The notes beneath the pieces are model-generated. The model was not told the DNA's origin. It saw only the letters and a list, made by a program, of their open reading frames with translations, and did not search any database. 64,000 nucleotides of DNA from Nitrospirota bacterium. Lineage in GTDB: Bacteria; Nitrospirota; Thermodesulfovibrionia; Thermodesulfovibrionales; UBA6898. Location: the NCBI GenBank assembly GCA_021825365.1, contig JAKAHR010000001.1, positions 124,001 to 188,000 of the forward strand, given 5' to 3'. Of the stretch, positions 23,901 through 32,959 are shown one piece after another. The position numbers and the translations under genes are program-made. Each line of letters begins with the position of its first letter. The stretch's first letter is position 1.

Positions 23901-25145
23901 GTGAGAACAGGTGCAATCATATTCAGGGGCGAAACCGCGACGGAGGGAGTGAGGGCGACCACGAGCTCCATGGACGACGTCGCCCGGGAGCAGGTCCGCC
24001 TTGCCATCAGGCAGCTTCCGACGATGCAACTGACCTCCTTCTTTGTCGCCCTTGTCCTTTCGTACTCCGTGCGCAGGACCGCGCCTCCGGCCGCCATCAT
24101 GGGATGGATGCTGATGATTACCGTTGTCGCCGTCAGCAGGATCGTCTTCTACCGGCGGTTTCTCACGGTTCGCGAAGGCCTGTTTGCGTGGAAGCAGTGG
24201 AAGAGCGCGTATCTGGTCCTGGCGTTTCTTTCGGGGCTCGTCTGGGGGATGTCCGCTTTCATCATCTTCCCCGCCGGCGACCCGTCGCTGATATCCCTCT
24301 TCCTTCTCGTCATCGCCAGCCTTGCGGCGGCAACCACCATCTCGCATTCCTCCATCCGTCTGGGGCCGACCGCATGGATCGCTCCGGCGATGCTCCTCTA
24401 TGCCGCCCGTTGCCTCGCCGAGGAGAGCACCTACGGGAACACCGCAGGCCTTCTCATCATCGTGTACCTGGCGGCGATCCTCCGTCATTCATTCACGCAC
24501 CACGAAACGATAACCGCCGCCATCTCGCTGAAGTTTGAAAACCTGGGTCTTCTTGATGCGGTGCAGCGGGCAAACGACATCCTTCACCGGGTCTCGGTGA
24601 TCGACGGGCTGACAGGGCTGGCGAACCGCCGCCATTTTGAGGACTGCACGGAGAGGGAATGGCGCCGCGCCTCCCGTAACAGAAGTCAGCTCTCGATGAT
24701 CATGCTGGATATCGACTGCTTTAAGGCATATAACGATATGTACGGGCATCAGGCGGGCGATGACTGTCTCAAGCAGGCGGCAACGGTGATAGCGGAGTCG
24801 GCGAAGCGGCCCTCTGATCTTGCGGCCAGATACGGGGGCGAGGAATTCATTGTAGTACTGCCTGAAACCGACATCCATGGGGCTGCGGAAATAGCAGAAA
24901 GGCTGAGGCGGAAGATCGAGGCGCTGGCGATACCGCACGCTCATTCCTCCGCCGCACCCGTGGTGACGATCAGCGTTGGCGTCGCATCGGCAGTGCCCGC
25001 TGAGGGGTCCGCCTCTTCGCACCTCATAAGACTCGTGGACAGTGCGCTCTATGCTGCCAAGAACGCCGGCAGGAACTGCGTCAGGGTAGTATACCGTCCC
25101 GACCATGATAAGGAAGAACGCCCTGTCGAAGCTGCTCGTCCGTAG
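23901..25145 (+). CDS. Membrane-bound diguanylate cyclase (GGDEF)
   Basis: 414 residues. The N-terminal ~190 residues hold five or six membrane helices of no named sensor type, followed by a linker and a GGDEF domain (about residues 235-400). The catalytic motif is GGEEF, an active variant, and an inhibitory site RPSD lies five residues before it, so product feedback is likely. It makes cyclic di-GMP, for which three PilZ proteins in the window are possible readers. The GTG start sits 8 bases after the -10 element; internal starts at 23949 (GTG) or 23970 (ATG) are alternatives if the mRNA is not leaderless. Confidence 0.9.
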   Translation: MRTGAIIFRGETATEGVRATTSSMDDVAREQVRLAIRQLPTMQLTSFFVALVLSYSVRRTAPPAAIMGWMLMITVVAVSRIVFYRRFLTVREGLFAWKQWKSAYLVLAFLSGLVWGMSAFIIFPAGDPSLISLFLLVIASLAAATTISHSSIRLGPTAWIAPAMLLYAARCLAEESTYGNTAGLLIIVYLAAILRHSFTHHETITAAISLKFENLGLLDAVQRANDILHRVSVIDGLTGLANRRHFEDCTEREWRRASRNRSQLSMIMLDIDCFKAYNDMYGHQAGDDCLKQAATVIAESAKRPSDLAARYGGEEFIVVLPETDIHGAAEIAERLRRKIEALAIPHAHSSAAPVVTISVGVASAVPAEGSASSHLIRLVDSALYAAKNAGRNCVRVVYRPDHDKEERPVEAARP

Positions 25146-25301
25146 CTTTTCGATCTCAATCGACGGGTACGGCGCCGGGCCAGGATTTGCAGAATCCGCT
25201 CGGAGTCGGCGGCCTTTCGCTGAGTCCCTCCCCCGTCCCTCTTCTTGACTCGGCCTGCCCAATGCTTTAGTCTACTAGTACCATTTTTTCGGGAGGATGA
25301 C

Positions 25302-26978
25302 ATGCGTTTTTCGAAGCTCTTTATCCCCACCTTGCGGGAGATTCCGGCTGATGCGGAGGCGGTCAGCCATATCCTCATGCTCAGGGCGGGTTACGTGCGG
25401 CAGCTGGCTGCCGGGCTCTACATCTACCTGCCCCTCGGCTGGAAGGTCATCGGGAAAATCAACGCCATCCTCAAGGAGGAGATGGACCGGATCGGCGGAC
25501 AGGAGATATCCATGCCGGTGCTGCACCCGGCCGAGATATGGAAACAGACCGGCAGATGGGACGCGATCGGCGGCGAGATGTTCCGCCTGAAGGATCGCTC
25601 TGACCGGGACCTGTGCCTCGGCATGACCCATGAGGAGATCATGACGTGGCTTGCATCAAAGGAGATCCGCTCCTACCGCGACCTTCCCCAGGTCTGGTAC
25701 CAGATACAGACAAAGCTCAGGGACGAGGCCCGTCCGAAAAGCGGCATCCTGCGGACCCGGGAATTCATCATGAAGGACAGCTACAGCTTCGACACAACGG
25801 ATGAAGGACTCAATACCAACTACGACCTCCATGCGCAGGCGTACCACCGGATATTCGGCCGCTGCGGCCTGAGGTTCATGCAGGTCGAATCGGACACCGG
25901 CATGATGGGCGGCGCAGGGGCCCATGAATTCATGGCCCCGAGTCCTGCCGGAGAAGATGAGGTGGCGATCTGTCCGGCCTGCGGCTATGCCGCGAATGTG
26001 GAGCTTGCCCTGTCCACGCCGGTAGGAAACGCCCCTGCTGACTGGGCGAGGGAGGAAGTGCACACGCCGGACAAACGGACCGTGCAGGAGGTCTCCCATT
26101 TCCTCAAAGTGAAACCATCCTATTTCATCAAGAGCATCCTCGTCATGGCCGGCCCCACGCCGGTCCTCGCCCTGGTGCGCGGCGATCAGGAACTCCACGA
26201 AAAGAAGCTGACAAAGATCATCGGCCCGTTCCGGCCTGCCCAGAAGGCCGAGGTGAAAGAGATCCTCGGCGTTGAGGCCGGGTTCATCGGACCGATGGGA
26301 CAGAAGGTGAGAATCGTCGGGGACGCCTGCCTGAAAGAGGGCATCTACGTCAGCGGAGCGAACAAACCCCACTACCACCTCAAGGGCATCGCCGCGGACC
26401 GCGACTTTTCAGCGGAGTGGCACGACATCCACACGGCGCGGGGCGGGGACGTCTGTCCCTTCTGCAGCGGGACCCTGCATGTTGAGCGCGTGATCGAGAT
26501 CGGCAATATCTTCAAGCTCGGCACCAAATACTCCGAACCCCTCGGCGCCGTCTTCCTGGACGAAAACGGGAATGAAAAGGCGATCATCATGGGCAGCTAC
26601 GGCATCGGGCCTGCCCGCATCGCGGCGGCCGCGATCGAGCAGAACAACGACAAGGACGGCATCATCTGGCCCCGGTCCATCGCGCCCTTTGACGTCGAAC
26701 TGATCCCCCTGAACATGGCAGACCCCACGACAACCGCAACGGCGGAGATGCTTTACCAGGCCCTGGCGGAACGGGGCATCGAGGTGCTCATGGACGACCG
26801 GAACGAGAGGGCTGGCGTAAAATTCAAGGACGCCGACCTCATCGGCATACCCACGCAGGTCATCCTCGGAGAAAAGAACCTGAAGGAAGGCCTCGTCGAA
26901 ATCAAGGACAGGAAGACAAAGGAGACGATAAAGGTGAAGGCAGAGGAGGTGGCTGAAAAGATAGCCTCACTCCTCTGA
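25302..26978 (+). CDS. proS: Proline-tRNA ligase
   Basis: 558 residues, bacterial-type ProRS with the editing insertion. Class II motif 2 region (RDEARPKSGILRTREFIMKDSYSF) and motif 3 (GSYGIGPARIAAAAIEQ) are clear, and the insert contains the segment SHFLKVKPSYFIKSIL typical of the INS editing domain. The anticodon-binding domain follows at the C-terminus. The ATG has GGGAGG 6 bases upstream; the frame is open 19 codons earlier without a site. The 3' end overlaps the convergent RNase gene by 12 bases. Confidence 0.96.
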   Translation: MRFSKLFIPTLREIPADAEAVSHILMLRAGYVRQLAAGLYIYLPLGWKVIGKINAILKEEMDRIGGQEISMPVLHPAEIWKQTGRWDAIGGEMFRLKDRSDRDLCLGMTHEEIMTWLASKEIRSYRDLPQVWYQIQTKLRDEARPKSGILRTREFIMKDSYSFDTTDEGLNTNYDLHAQAYHRIFGRCGLRFMQVESDTGMMGGAGAHEFMAPSPAGEDEVAICPACGYAANVELALSTPVGNAPADWAREEVHTPDKRTVQEVSHFLKVKPSYFIKSILVMAGPTPVLALVRGDQELHEKKLTKIIGPFRPAQKAEVKEILGVEAGFIGPMGQKVRIVGDACLKEGIYVSGANKPHYHLKGIAADRDFSAEWHDIHTARGGDVCPFCSGTLHVERVIEIGNIFKLGTKYSEPLGAVFLDENGNEKAIIMGSYGIGPARIAAAAIEQNNDKDGIIWPRSIAPFDVELIPLNMADPTTTATAEMLYQALAERGIEVLMDDRNERAGVKFKDADLIGIPTQVILGEKNLKEGLVEIKDRKTKETIKVKAEEVAEKIASLL

Positions 26979-28802
26979 ACCCTCCCTGAAGGTGCGGTCC
27001 GCTGCGTCGGTTTCGACCGGCTCGGCCCTCTCGGCGTCAGTGCCCGGTTCTGCTCCAGCCTGGCCGGCCTCGGCGGGTGCATGCCGCTTTCCCCTCCGCC
27101 TGCCGCGGGACCTGCTGCGGCGGCGCCTCCGGTGCTCCGTCTTCGGCTGCTCTCCCGCCTGCCCTGCCGCCTCCTGACCCTGCTCGGCAACCTGTTCCGC
27201 CTCCGGCTCCGCGGGATGCTCCTCACCCGGCTCGGGCCGGCGCTCGGGCCTTTGTTCGCGGCGGTGCTCACGTCGGTGTTCGCGTCGCGGTTCATGCCGC
27301 TGCTCTTCCTTCTGCTCCGGACGCTCGCCTTCAACCTTGCCGGTATGGATCAGGTACTGGCCGGCGATTATCTTCGGGTCTGCGACCAGCCTGATCGGCA
27401 TGCCCAATTCCTTCTCTAGGGCAGCGAACTCATCACGCCGCGCATTGACAAGGTGGTTCATGCTCTCGATCGTCAGGCGGCATTCCATCGACTTTATCCC
27501 GCCTTTTATCACCCGCAGCTGCATGTCCCTGATCGCCGCCACGGCGGTCATCTCGTCCGTCCTCACGGTGCCGTTGCCCCCGCAGATCTCGCACTTCCTG
27601 CTGACAGACTCCGCAAAGGCGGTCCTCATCCGCTCCCTCGTCATCTCCATGATCCCGAACTTCGAGATCCCGGTGATCTCGGTATGCGCCTTGTCCGTGC
27701 TGAGGCCGTCCTTCATCCTCTTTTCCACGTCGCGCCTGTTCTTGGAGGAGACCATGTCGATGAAGTCCATGACGATCAGGCCCCCTATGTCCCGGAGCCG
27801 CAGCTGGCGGCAGATTTCATCCGCAGCCTCCAGGTTCGTCTTCAGGGCTGTCGCCTCGACGTTCTCCTCCTTGCGGGACCTGCCGGAATTGACGTCGATC
27901 GCGGTGAGGGCCTCGGTCTTGTCGATCACGAGATACCCTCTCGACGGGAGGTGCACATACCGCTCGTGGATCTTGCTGATCTGCTCCTCGATCGAGTGCC
28001 TCAGGAAGATAGGCTTCTTGTCCTTGTACAGTTTAACGTTTATCTTCCGCCACGGAGCGGTCTTCCTCAGGAATTCCTTGACAGTCTTGATGGCGCCCTG
28101 GTCGTCGATGAGGACCTCGCCCACATCCGCGGTGAGGTAGTCCCGCACGGTCCTGACCGCGATGTCCTGTTCCTTGTAGATAAGCGCCGGAGCGGCGGCC
28201 TTTTTCGACTCGGCCTGTATCTTGCTCCAGAGTTTGGTGAGGTATTTCAGGTCATTGGAGAGTTCTTCCGTGGTCGTGTCGATCCCCGCGGTGCGCAGGA
28301 TAAACCCCATGTTCTTCGGGGCCTTGAGCTTGTTGAATATGTCCTTGAGCCTCTCCCTGTCCTCTTTTTCCTCGATCTTGCGCGAGATACCGACCCGCTC
28401 CTGCTGCCCCGGCATCATGACGATATACCTTCCGGGCAGCGAGAGGTAGGTGGTGAGGCTGGCGCCCTTCGTGTCCCTCTCGTCCTTCTCCACCTGCACG
28501 ATCAGTTCCATGCCCTTGGAGAGGACATCCTGTATCCGCGCCCGCTTGTTGTCCGCCTTGTCCTTGAAATAGTCCGGCATAACCTCGCGCAACTGGAGGA
28601 AGCCGTGTTTCTTCGGCCCGAAGTCGACGAAGGCGGCCTGCAGGCCCGGCTCGATCCGGGCGATAACGCCCTTGTAGATGTTCCCCCTGAGGTGCTCTTT
28701 CCCCGATGATTCTACGTAAAAGTCCACCAGGGTGTCGCCTTCGACGATTGCCACCCGCTTCTCCTCTGCGTAGAGGGCATTGATCAGTATCTTCTTCTTC
28801 AT
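26967..28802 (-). CDS. Ribonuclease E/G family endoribonuclease
   Basis: 611 residues. An S1 RNA-binding domain (about 37-120) is followed by the RNase E/G catalytic core, with the DNase I-like motif IDVNSGRS and metal-binding Asp in VMDFIDMV. The zinc-link motif is CEICGGNG near residue 405. The last ~125 residues are a low-complexity tail rich in Arg, Glu, Pro and Gln ending in an RRRRSRSRGRRR-type basic block. Such tails bind RNA or partner proteins in RNase E. It processes rRNA and mRNA. It lies 7 bases after a small gene of unknown function. Confidence 0.92.
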   Translation of the reverse strand: MKKKILINALYAEEKRVAIVEGDTLVDFYVESSGKEHLRGNIYKGVIARIEPGLQAAFVDFGPKKHGFLQLREVMPDYFKDKADNKRARIQDVLSKGMELIVQVEKDERDTKGASLTTYLSLPGRYIVMMPGQQERVGISRKIEEKEDRERLKDIFNKLKAPKNMGFILRTAGIDTTTEELSNDLKYLTKLWSKIQAESKKAAAPALIYKEQDIAVRTVRDYLTADVGEVLIDDQGAIKTVKEFLRKTAPWRKINVKLYKDKKPIFLRHSIEEQISKIHERYVHLPSRGYLVIDKTEALTAIDVNSGRSRKEENVEATALKTNLEAADEICRQLRLRDIGGLIVMDFIDMVSSKNRRDVEKRMKDGLSTDKAHTEITGISKFGIMEMTRERMRTAFAESVSRKCEICGGNGTVRTDEMTAVAAIRDMQLRVIKGGIKSMECRLTIESMNHLVNARRDEFAALEKELGMPIRLVADPKIIAGQYLIHTGKVEGERPEQKEEQRHEPRREHRREHRREQRPERRPEPGEEHPAEPEAEQVAEQGQEAAGQAGEQPKTEHRRRRRSRSRGRRRGKRHAPAEAGQAGAEPGTDAERAEPVETDAADRTFREGSEE

Positions 28803-28809
28803 AACCTGT

Positions 28810-29103
28810 TCAGGTCACTCCTTTTTTATCTTCAAAGATTCGTTCTATCTCGGAATCCAGCTCCTGGTGAAGCAGCGAGAGAGACTCGCGCAGGCCCAGG
28901 TCCGGAAACCGTATGATCGCCTCGATCGCCTCGGCGATCGGAAAATCCAGCTGGCTCCCGTCAGGATACACCACCCGGATGTAAGGCCTTTTCAGGAGAA
29001 AGCAACGGCGTGCCGTGCCGCCCGGTCCGGGCAGCGGGATGATGATATGCTCAAGGTCCTCTTCAAGGCCATACCGCCTTATGAGTTCAGTAATCGCATC
29101 CAT
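28810..29103 (-). CDS. Small conserved-looking protein of unknown function upstream of RNase E/G
   Basis: About 97 residues, soluble, no signal peptide. The middle has a beta-strand pattern (RRCFLLKRPYIRVVYPDGSQLDFPI) and the C-terminal half is helical and acidic. No family is recognised. The ATG (MDAITELIRRYG) is chosen, though a GTG 30 bases upstream is also in frame. Tight coupling to the RNase gene suggests co-expression. Confidence 0.6.
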   Translation of the reverse strand: MDAITELIRRYGLEEDLEHIIIPLPGPGGTARRCFLLKRPYIRVVYPDGSQLDFPIAEAIEAIIRFPDLGLRESLSLLHQELDSEIERIFEDKKGVT

Positions 29104-29208
29104 CTGGTCCAGGAACAGAAGCGCGGGCAGCACCCGCCAACTCCCCCAGGCGGCTTATTCGTCTCGGGATATCTCCCTATGCCGCCCGGCACTCCGTACT
29201 AGCATCCA

Positions 29209-30297
29209 TTATACATTAAACCGGAAGTTGATAATATCCCCGTCCCGAACTTCGTACGTCTTGCCTTCAAGCCGCAGCTGGCCCTTCTCCCGGGCCGCTG
29301 CCATCGATCCTCCGCTGCCGATAAAGTCATCATAGGAGACCACCTCGGCCCTGATAAAACCCCTCTCAATGTCCGAGTGTATCCTGCCGGCCGCCTTCTG
29401 CGCATTCATCCCCTTATGGATCGTCCACGCCCTCACCTCATCCTCTCCTGCGGTGAGAAAGGATATCAGGCCGAGCAGGTCGTACGATACGCGGATCAGG
29501 CGGTGGAGAGCCGGCTCCTCGATGCCGAGGTCATCGAGAAACGCCCTCGCCTCTTCCGGCGAAAGCTGGGCTATTTCCATCTCTATCTTCCCGCAGACGC
29601 CGAGGACCTTCACCTGGCGGCCCTTGAAGAAGGCGCTGACCAGCGCAAGGGCCTCCTGCGTCTTTTCGGACTTGATATCTTCTTCGCCGCCGTTGATAAC
29701 GATGACAAGCGGCTTGATCGACATGAACTGCAGGTGGCTCATCGCCTTTATCTCTTCCTCGGTAAAATCGACGTCCCGGAGAGCGCGTTCCTGTTCGAGA
29801 ATCTCCTTGCACTTCAGAAGCAGTTTGCGTTCCGCCTCGTCAGGCTTCTTGCCCCTCTTGGCGCCCTGCTCCATGCGCTCAAGACGCTTGTCGACGAGTT
29901 CCAGGTCTCCGAAGATCATCTCGAGTTCAACCGTCTCGGCGTCCCTCCGCGGGTCCACGCCTCCGAGCGGGTGCGCCACCGACTCGTCCGCAAAACCCCT
30001 GACAACATGGACGACCGCCTCTGCGTCCTTGACGAGGTCGAAGACCTTCCGGTTCTGCTCCATGTCTCCCTTTGTCAGGCCGATATAATCGACATACTCT
30101 ATGGTCGCATAGGTCGTCTTCTTCGGATGGTAGATGTCCGCCAGTCTGTCGATGCGGCCGTCCGGCACCTTCACTACTCCCATGTGCGGCTCGGCGGTCA
30201 CGGTCGCATAAACGGTCGTCTCGACGTTGAGGCCGGTGAGGGCGTTAAATAAAGTCGTCTTTCCTGAGTTCGCAAGTCCTGTTATAGCTATCTTCAC
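29209..30297 (-). CDS. ychF: YchF/Obg-like ATPase
   Basis: 362 residues. The P-loop is GLANSGKTT near residue 7, with a small G domain (DYIGLTKGD as the G3 region) interrupted by a coiled coil (RLERMEQGAKRGKKPDEAERK), and a C-terminal TGS domain (GEDEVRAWTIHKGMNAQKAAGRIHSDIERGFIRAEV). YchF proteins prefer ATP to GTP and bind ribosomes. The P-loop differs from the usual GLPNVGKST. The start is a GTG with AAGGAG 8 bases upstream, giving normal length; the frame is open 31 codons further upstream. Confidence 0.9.
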   Translation of the reverse strand: MKIAITGLANSGKTTLFNALTGLNVETTVYATVTAEPHMGVVKVPDGRIDRLADIYHPKKTTYATIEYVDYIGLTKGDMEQNRKVFDLVKDAEAVVHVVRGFADESVAHPLGGVDPRRDAETVELEMIFGDLELVDKRLERMEQGAKRGKKPDEAERKLLLKCKEILEQERALRDVDFTEEEIKAMSHLQFMSIKPLVIVINGGEEDIKSEKTQEALALVSAFFKGRQVKVLGVCGKIEMEIAQLSPEEARAFLDDLGIEEPALHRLIRVSYDLLGLISFLTAGEDEVRAWTIHKGMNAQKAAGRIHSDIERGFIRAEVVSYDDFIGSGGSMAAAREKGQLRLEGKTYEVRDGDIINFRFNV

Positions 30298-30446
30298 CCT
30301 TTGCTCCTTATGTAAAATAGACCTTACCGCGGGAAGGCCGATGAGACGAATGACGGGATCGAACGATAAGGCACCGCTATTATAACCCATGACCGCGTGA
30401 TAAAGCCTCTCTTGCGGCAGCAGTCACGAGGGCACAAGGGAGTGAA

Positions 30447-30953
30447 ATGAGCGACTCTGACGAGATTCTCGAAGTGGTGGACACGGAAGGCACTGTCATC
30501 GGCCGGGCCCGCCGCTCTGTCCTGCACGCCGACCCCCGGCTGATCCATCGGGTCGTCCACGTGCTCGTCCTTGATTCCCAATCCAGGCTCCTCCTCCAGA
30601 AGCGCTCCCTGTCAAAGGATACGGCTCCCGGGAAATGGGACACCTCGGTCGGAGGACATGTTGCTCCGGGTGAGGAGGTCCTGCAGGCCGCCCTTCGGGA
30701 GATGAGGGAGGAACTCGGCATCACCGGCTGCATGCCGGCGTTCCTCTATACATACCTGTATTCCAACTCCCGCGAATCAGAACTGGTTTCGACGTATTCC
30801 TGCGTGTACGAAGGCAGGATCAATGCTAATCCGGAAGAGATAGAGGCCGTCGAATTCCGGGACCTTGGCTGGATTACAGGGCACTTGGGCAGCGGGATCT
30901 TCAGCGGCCAGTTTGAAAGCGAGATCAAACACTATCTGGCCAGGGGGCGTTAG
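30447..30953 (+). CDS. NUDIX hydrolase
   Basis: 168 residues with the NUDIX box GGHVAPGEEVLQAALREMREELGI (residues about 68-91; G, E, REXXEE all present). The N-terminal pattern VVDTEGTVIGRARRS and HRVVHVLVLD resembles the YfcD/isopentenyl-diphosphate-isomerase-like subgroup, but key IPP isomerase residues cannot be confirmed. It hydrolyses a nucleoside diphosphate-linked compound of unknown identity. It has a good ribosome binding site (AGGGAG) and ends overlapping the convergent queE by 4 bases. Confidence 0.85.
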   Translation: MSDSDEILEVVDTEGTVIGRARRSVLHADPRLIHRVVHVLVLDSQSRLLLQKRSLSKDTAPGKWDTSVGGHVAPGEEVLQAALREMREELGITGCMPAFLYTYLYSNSRESELVSTYSCVYEGRINANPEEIEAVEFRDLGWITGHLGSGIFSGQFESEIKHYLARGR

Positions 30954-31588
30954 ACCATCCTCTTGTCAGGACCGAACAGGTACTTGTGGAGCTGGGCGTT
31001 GAAACGGACATCGAGGCGGTCCTCGATGATCCACCGGGCGAGGTCCTGGGGCGCGACCATCCCGAAGGCGGGCGAGAAGAGGACTGCGCACTTCTCACGC
31101 AGGCCCTTCTCTGCCATCAACCGTTTCGCCCACTCGTAATCCTCCCGGCCTGTTATGACAAACTTGATCTCATCGCCTGGTTTGAGGATGTCGAGGTTCG
31201 AAGGGTCCATGTCGGTGCTCATGAGGCTGCCGGGGGTCTTTACATCAAGGATGATCATCGCCCTGCGGTCGATATCGCGGACACTGCGCGTCCCGTTCGT
31301 CTCTATAAGGACCTCGTACCCGTCGTCGAGCAGCAGCCGGGTCAGCTCCCGTACGCCCTCTTCCTGCAGGAGCGGTTCTCCACCGGTGATCTCGACGAGG
31401 TTGACGCTGACGAGTTTGATGTGGTTGATGATCTCATCAACAGACATCTCTACTCCCTCGTCGTAGGAATACCGGGTATCGCAATAGATACACCTGAGAT
31501 TGCATCCGGTAAGCCTGACAAAGGTGCACGGCCTGCCGACGTGGCTGGATTCTCCCTGGATGCTCGTGAATATCTCACAGACCTTCAC
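30950..31588 (-). CDS. queE: 7-carboxy-7-deazaguanine synthase (radical SAM)
   Basis: About 212 residues. A radical SAM enzyme of queuosine/7-deazaguanine synthesis that makes 7-carboxy-7-deazaguanine from carboxytetrahydropterin. The cluster motif is CNLRCIYCD (near residue 29), preceded by EIFTSIQGES and followed by VEITGGEPLLQ, all typical of QueE. The GTG start (VKVCEIFTS) has AAGGCGG 6 bases upstream; an ATG six bases earlier lies directly against that site. Other queuosine genes are not in the window. Confidence 0.9.
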   Translation of the reverse strand: MKVCEIFTSIQGESSHVGRPCTFVRLTGCNLRCIYCDTRYSYDEGVEMSVDEIINHIKLVSVNLVEITGGEPLLQEEGVRELTRLLLDDGYEVLIETNGTRSVRDIDRRAMIILDVKTPGSLMSTDMDPSNLDILKPGDEIKFVITGREDYEWAKRLMAEKGLREKCAVLFSPAFGMVAPQDLARWIIEDRLDVRFNAQLHKYLFGPDKRMV

Positions 31589-31708
31589 CGGCATCCGCCT
31601 TGTGTGCACGAGGGTCGCATGATCTTGATCGTGCGGCAGGTCATCCACCCTCCGGGGATCCTGACCGCCTGTGGATTATACCACGACTGTGCCGGCTGTA
31701 ACCACGTT

Positions 31709-32869
31709 TCACGCAAGAGGAAGGTCGGCGACGCGTTTCAGGACCCCTTTCCTGATACGCGCCGGAGTGTCGGTACGGAAAAGGAGTCTGCCCTTGTCCA
31801 TGGCAGGCAGCAGCACGTCCCTGAATCTGCCGCCGCATGTGCAGGTATGCCCTGCCCTGCTGTTTGGAACGATCCTGCGGGCCCTGCAGGAGGCGCATTC
31901 CAGAACCCGCTTGCTCCCTGACCACTTTCCGCGCTTGGCAACCGGCTTTCCCTCAACCTCCATGATGTCCATCGCAAAGTCAACCACCGGCGCGTTGCTG
32001 ATGCTCGTCCCGATGCCGTAGCCATGCACCAGGGGGTTCAGCACCGGCACATCCTTCTCCTGTATCCCCCCGCTCACGTAGAACTTCACGTGGCCGTATC
32101 CCCGGGTATCCAGCTCCCACCGAGCCTCTTCGAGGATGCGATAGAAATTTCCCCGCCTTGACGAAGGCGTGTCGAACCGCACGGCAAAAAGTCTTTTGCC
32201 GAGCGCCTCTGCCACGTTCAGGCATTCGAACTTCTCATCAAGGAAGGTGTCGATGAGGGCGACCCTCCTGACTGCCGGCCCAAGGACCTCATCGTAGGCC
32301 TTCACCGCCTCCACGGTCGAGCCGAAGCAGATGATCAGGGCATGCGGCATCGTGCCCATCGGGTCCTCGCCGATGATCTCGCCGGACTTCAGGACGGAAA
32401 CGCCGTCGCATCCGCCGAGAAAGGCGTTCCTTTCGATCATCGGAGCAAGGATGGGGTGCATCCGCCGTGCCCCGAAGCTGATCACCGGGCGGCCCTGGGC
32501 AAGCTTCTTCAGTCGGGCCGCCCTGGTCGCGATCCCGGATGCCTGACAGATCAACCCCAGGAGCGCGGTCTCATACACGCAGAAATCCCGGTAGAGCCCC
32601 TCGATCTCGATGACCGGCTCGTACGGAAAAAACACGGATCCCTCCTTCATGGCGCGCATCTTCAGAGGGATGTGTTTCGCCAGATGAAAGACCTCCTCCA
32701 TGCCTGCCAGAATTCCCCATGGCCAATCCTCCGGAAGGCTCTTGGCGATGAATTCGGCCTTCACGTGCGGGTTCATCCCCCTGGCCTTGAGTATCCTTAC
32801 CGTCCGGTCGAAATAGACGTCCGTTATGCTGCCCCCGATAATGTCATCCGGATCTGCTGTATGGAACAT
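31709..32869 (-). CDS. pncB: Nicotinate phosphoribosyltransferase
   Basis: 386 residues of the type II phosphoribosyltransferase family, forming nicotinate mononucleotide from nicotinate and PRPP for NAD salvage. Visible are GGSITDVYFDRT near the N-terminus, SFGARRMHP, the GTMPHALI loop and the phosphate site YVSGGIQEKDV with GYGIGTSISNAP. A C-terminal zinc-ribbon-like segment (CASCRARR...CTCGG) is present. A ribosome binding site AAGGGGA precedes the ATG. Confidence 0.88.
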   Translation of the reverse strand: MFHTADPDDIIGGSITDVYFDRTVRILKARGMNPHVKAEFIAKSLPEDWPWGILAGMEEVFHLAKHIPLKMRAMKEGSVFFPYEPVIEIEGLYRDFCVYETALLGLICQASGIATRAARLKKLAQGRPVISFGARRMHPILAPMIERNAFLGGCDGVSVLKSGEIIGEDPMGTMPHALIICFGSTVEAVKAYDEVLGPAVRRVALIDTFLDEKFECLNVAEALGKRLFAVRFDTPSSRRGNFYRILEEARWELDTRGYGHVKFYVSGGIQEKDVPVLNPLVHGYGIGTSISNAPVVDFAMDIMEVEGKPVAKRGKWSGSKRVLECASCRARRIVPNSRAGHTCTCGGRFRDVLLPAMDKGRLLFRTDTPARIRKGVLKRVADLPLA

Positions 32870-32959
32870 GGTCGTCCCCTTTCCGATGGCATGAACGCCT
32901 GCTTATTCCTCATTATATCGGGATTTGCCGCCCTGTGCAGAAAAGAAGGGAAGGACAGC

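Noticed and set aside
27000-27420. Repetitive plus-strand frames rich in Pro/Arg
   Set aside because: They are the complement of the low-complexity Arg/Glu tail of RNase E/G.
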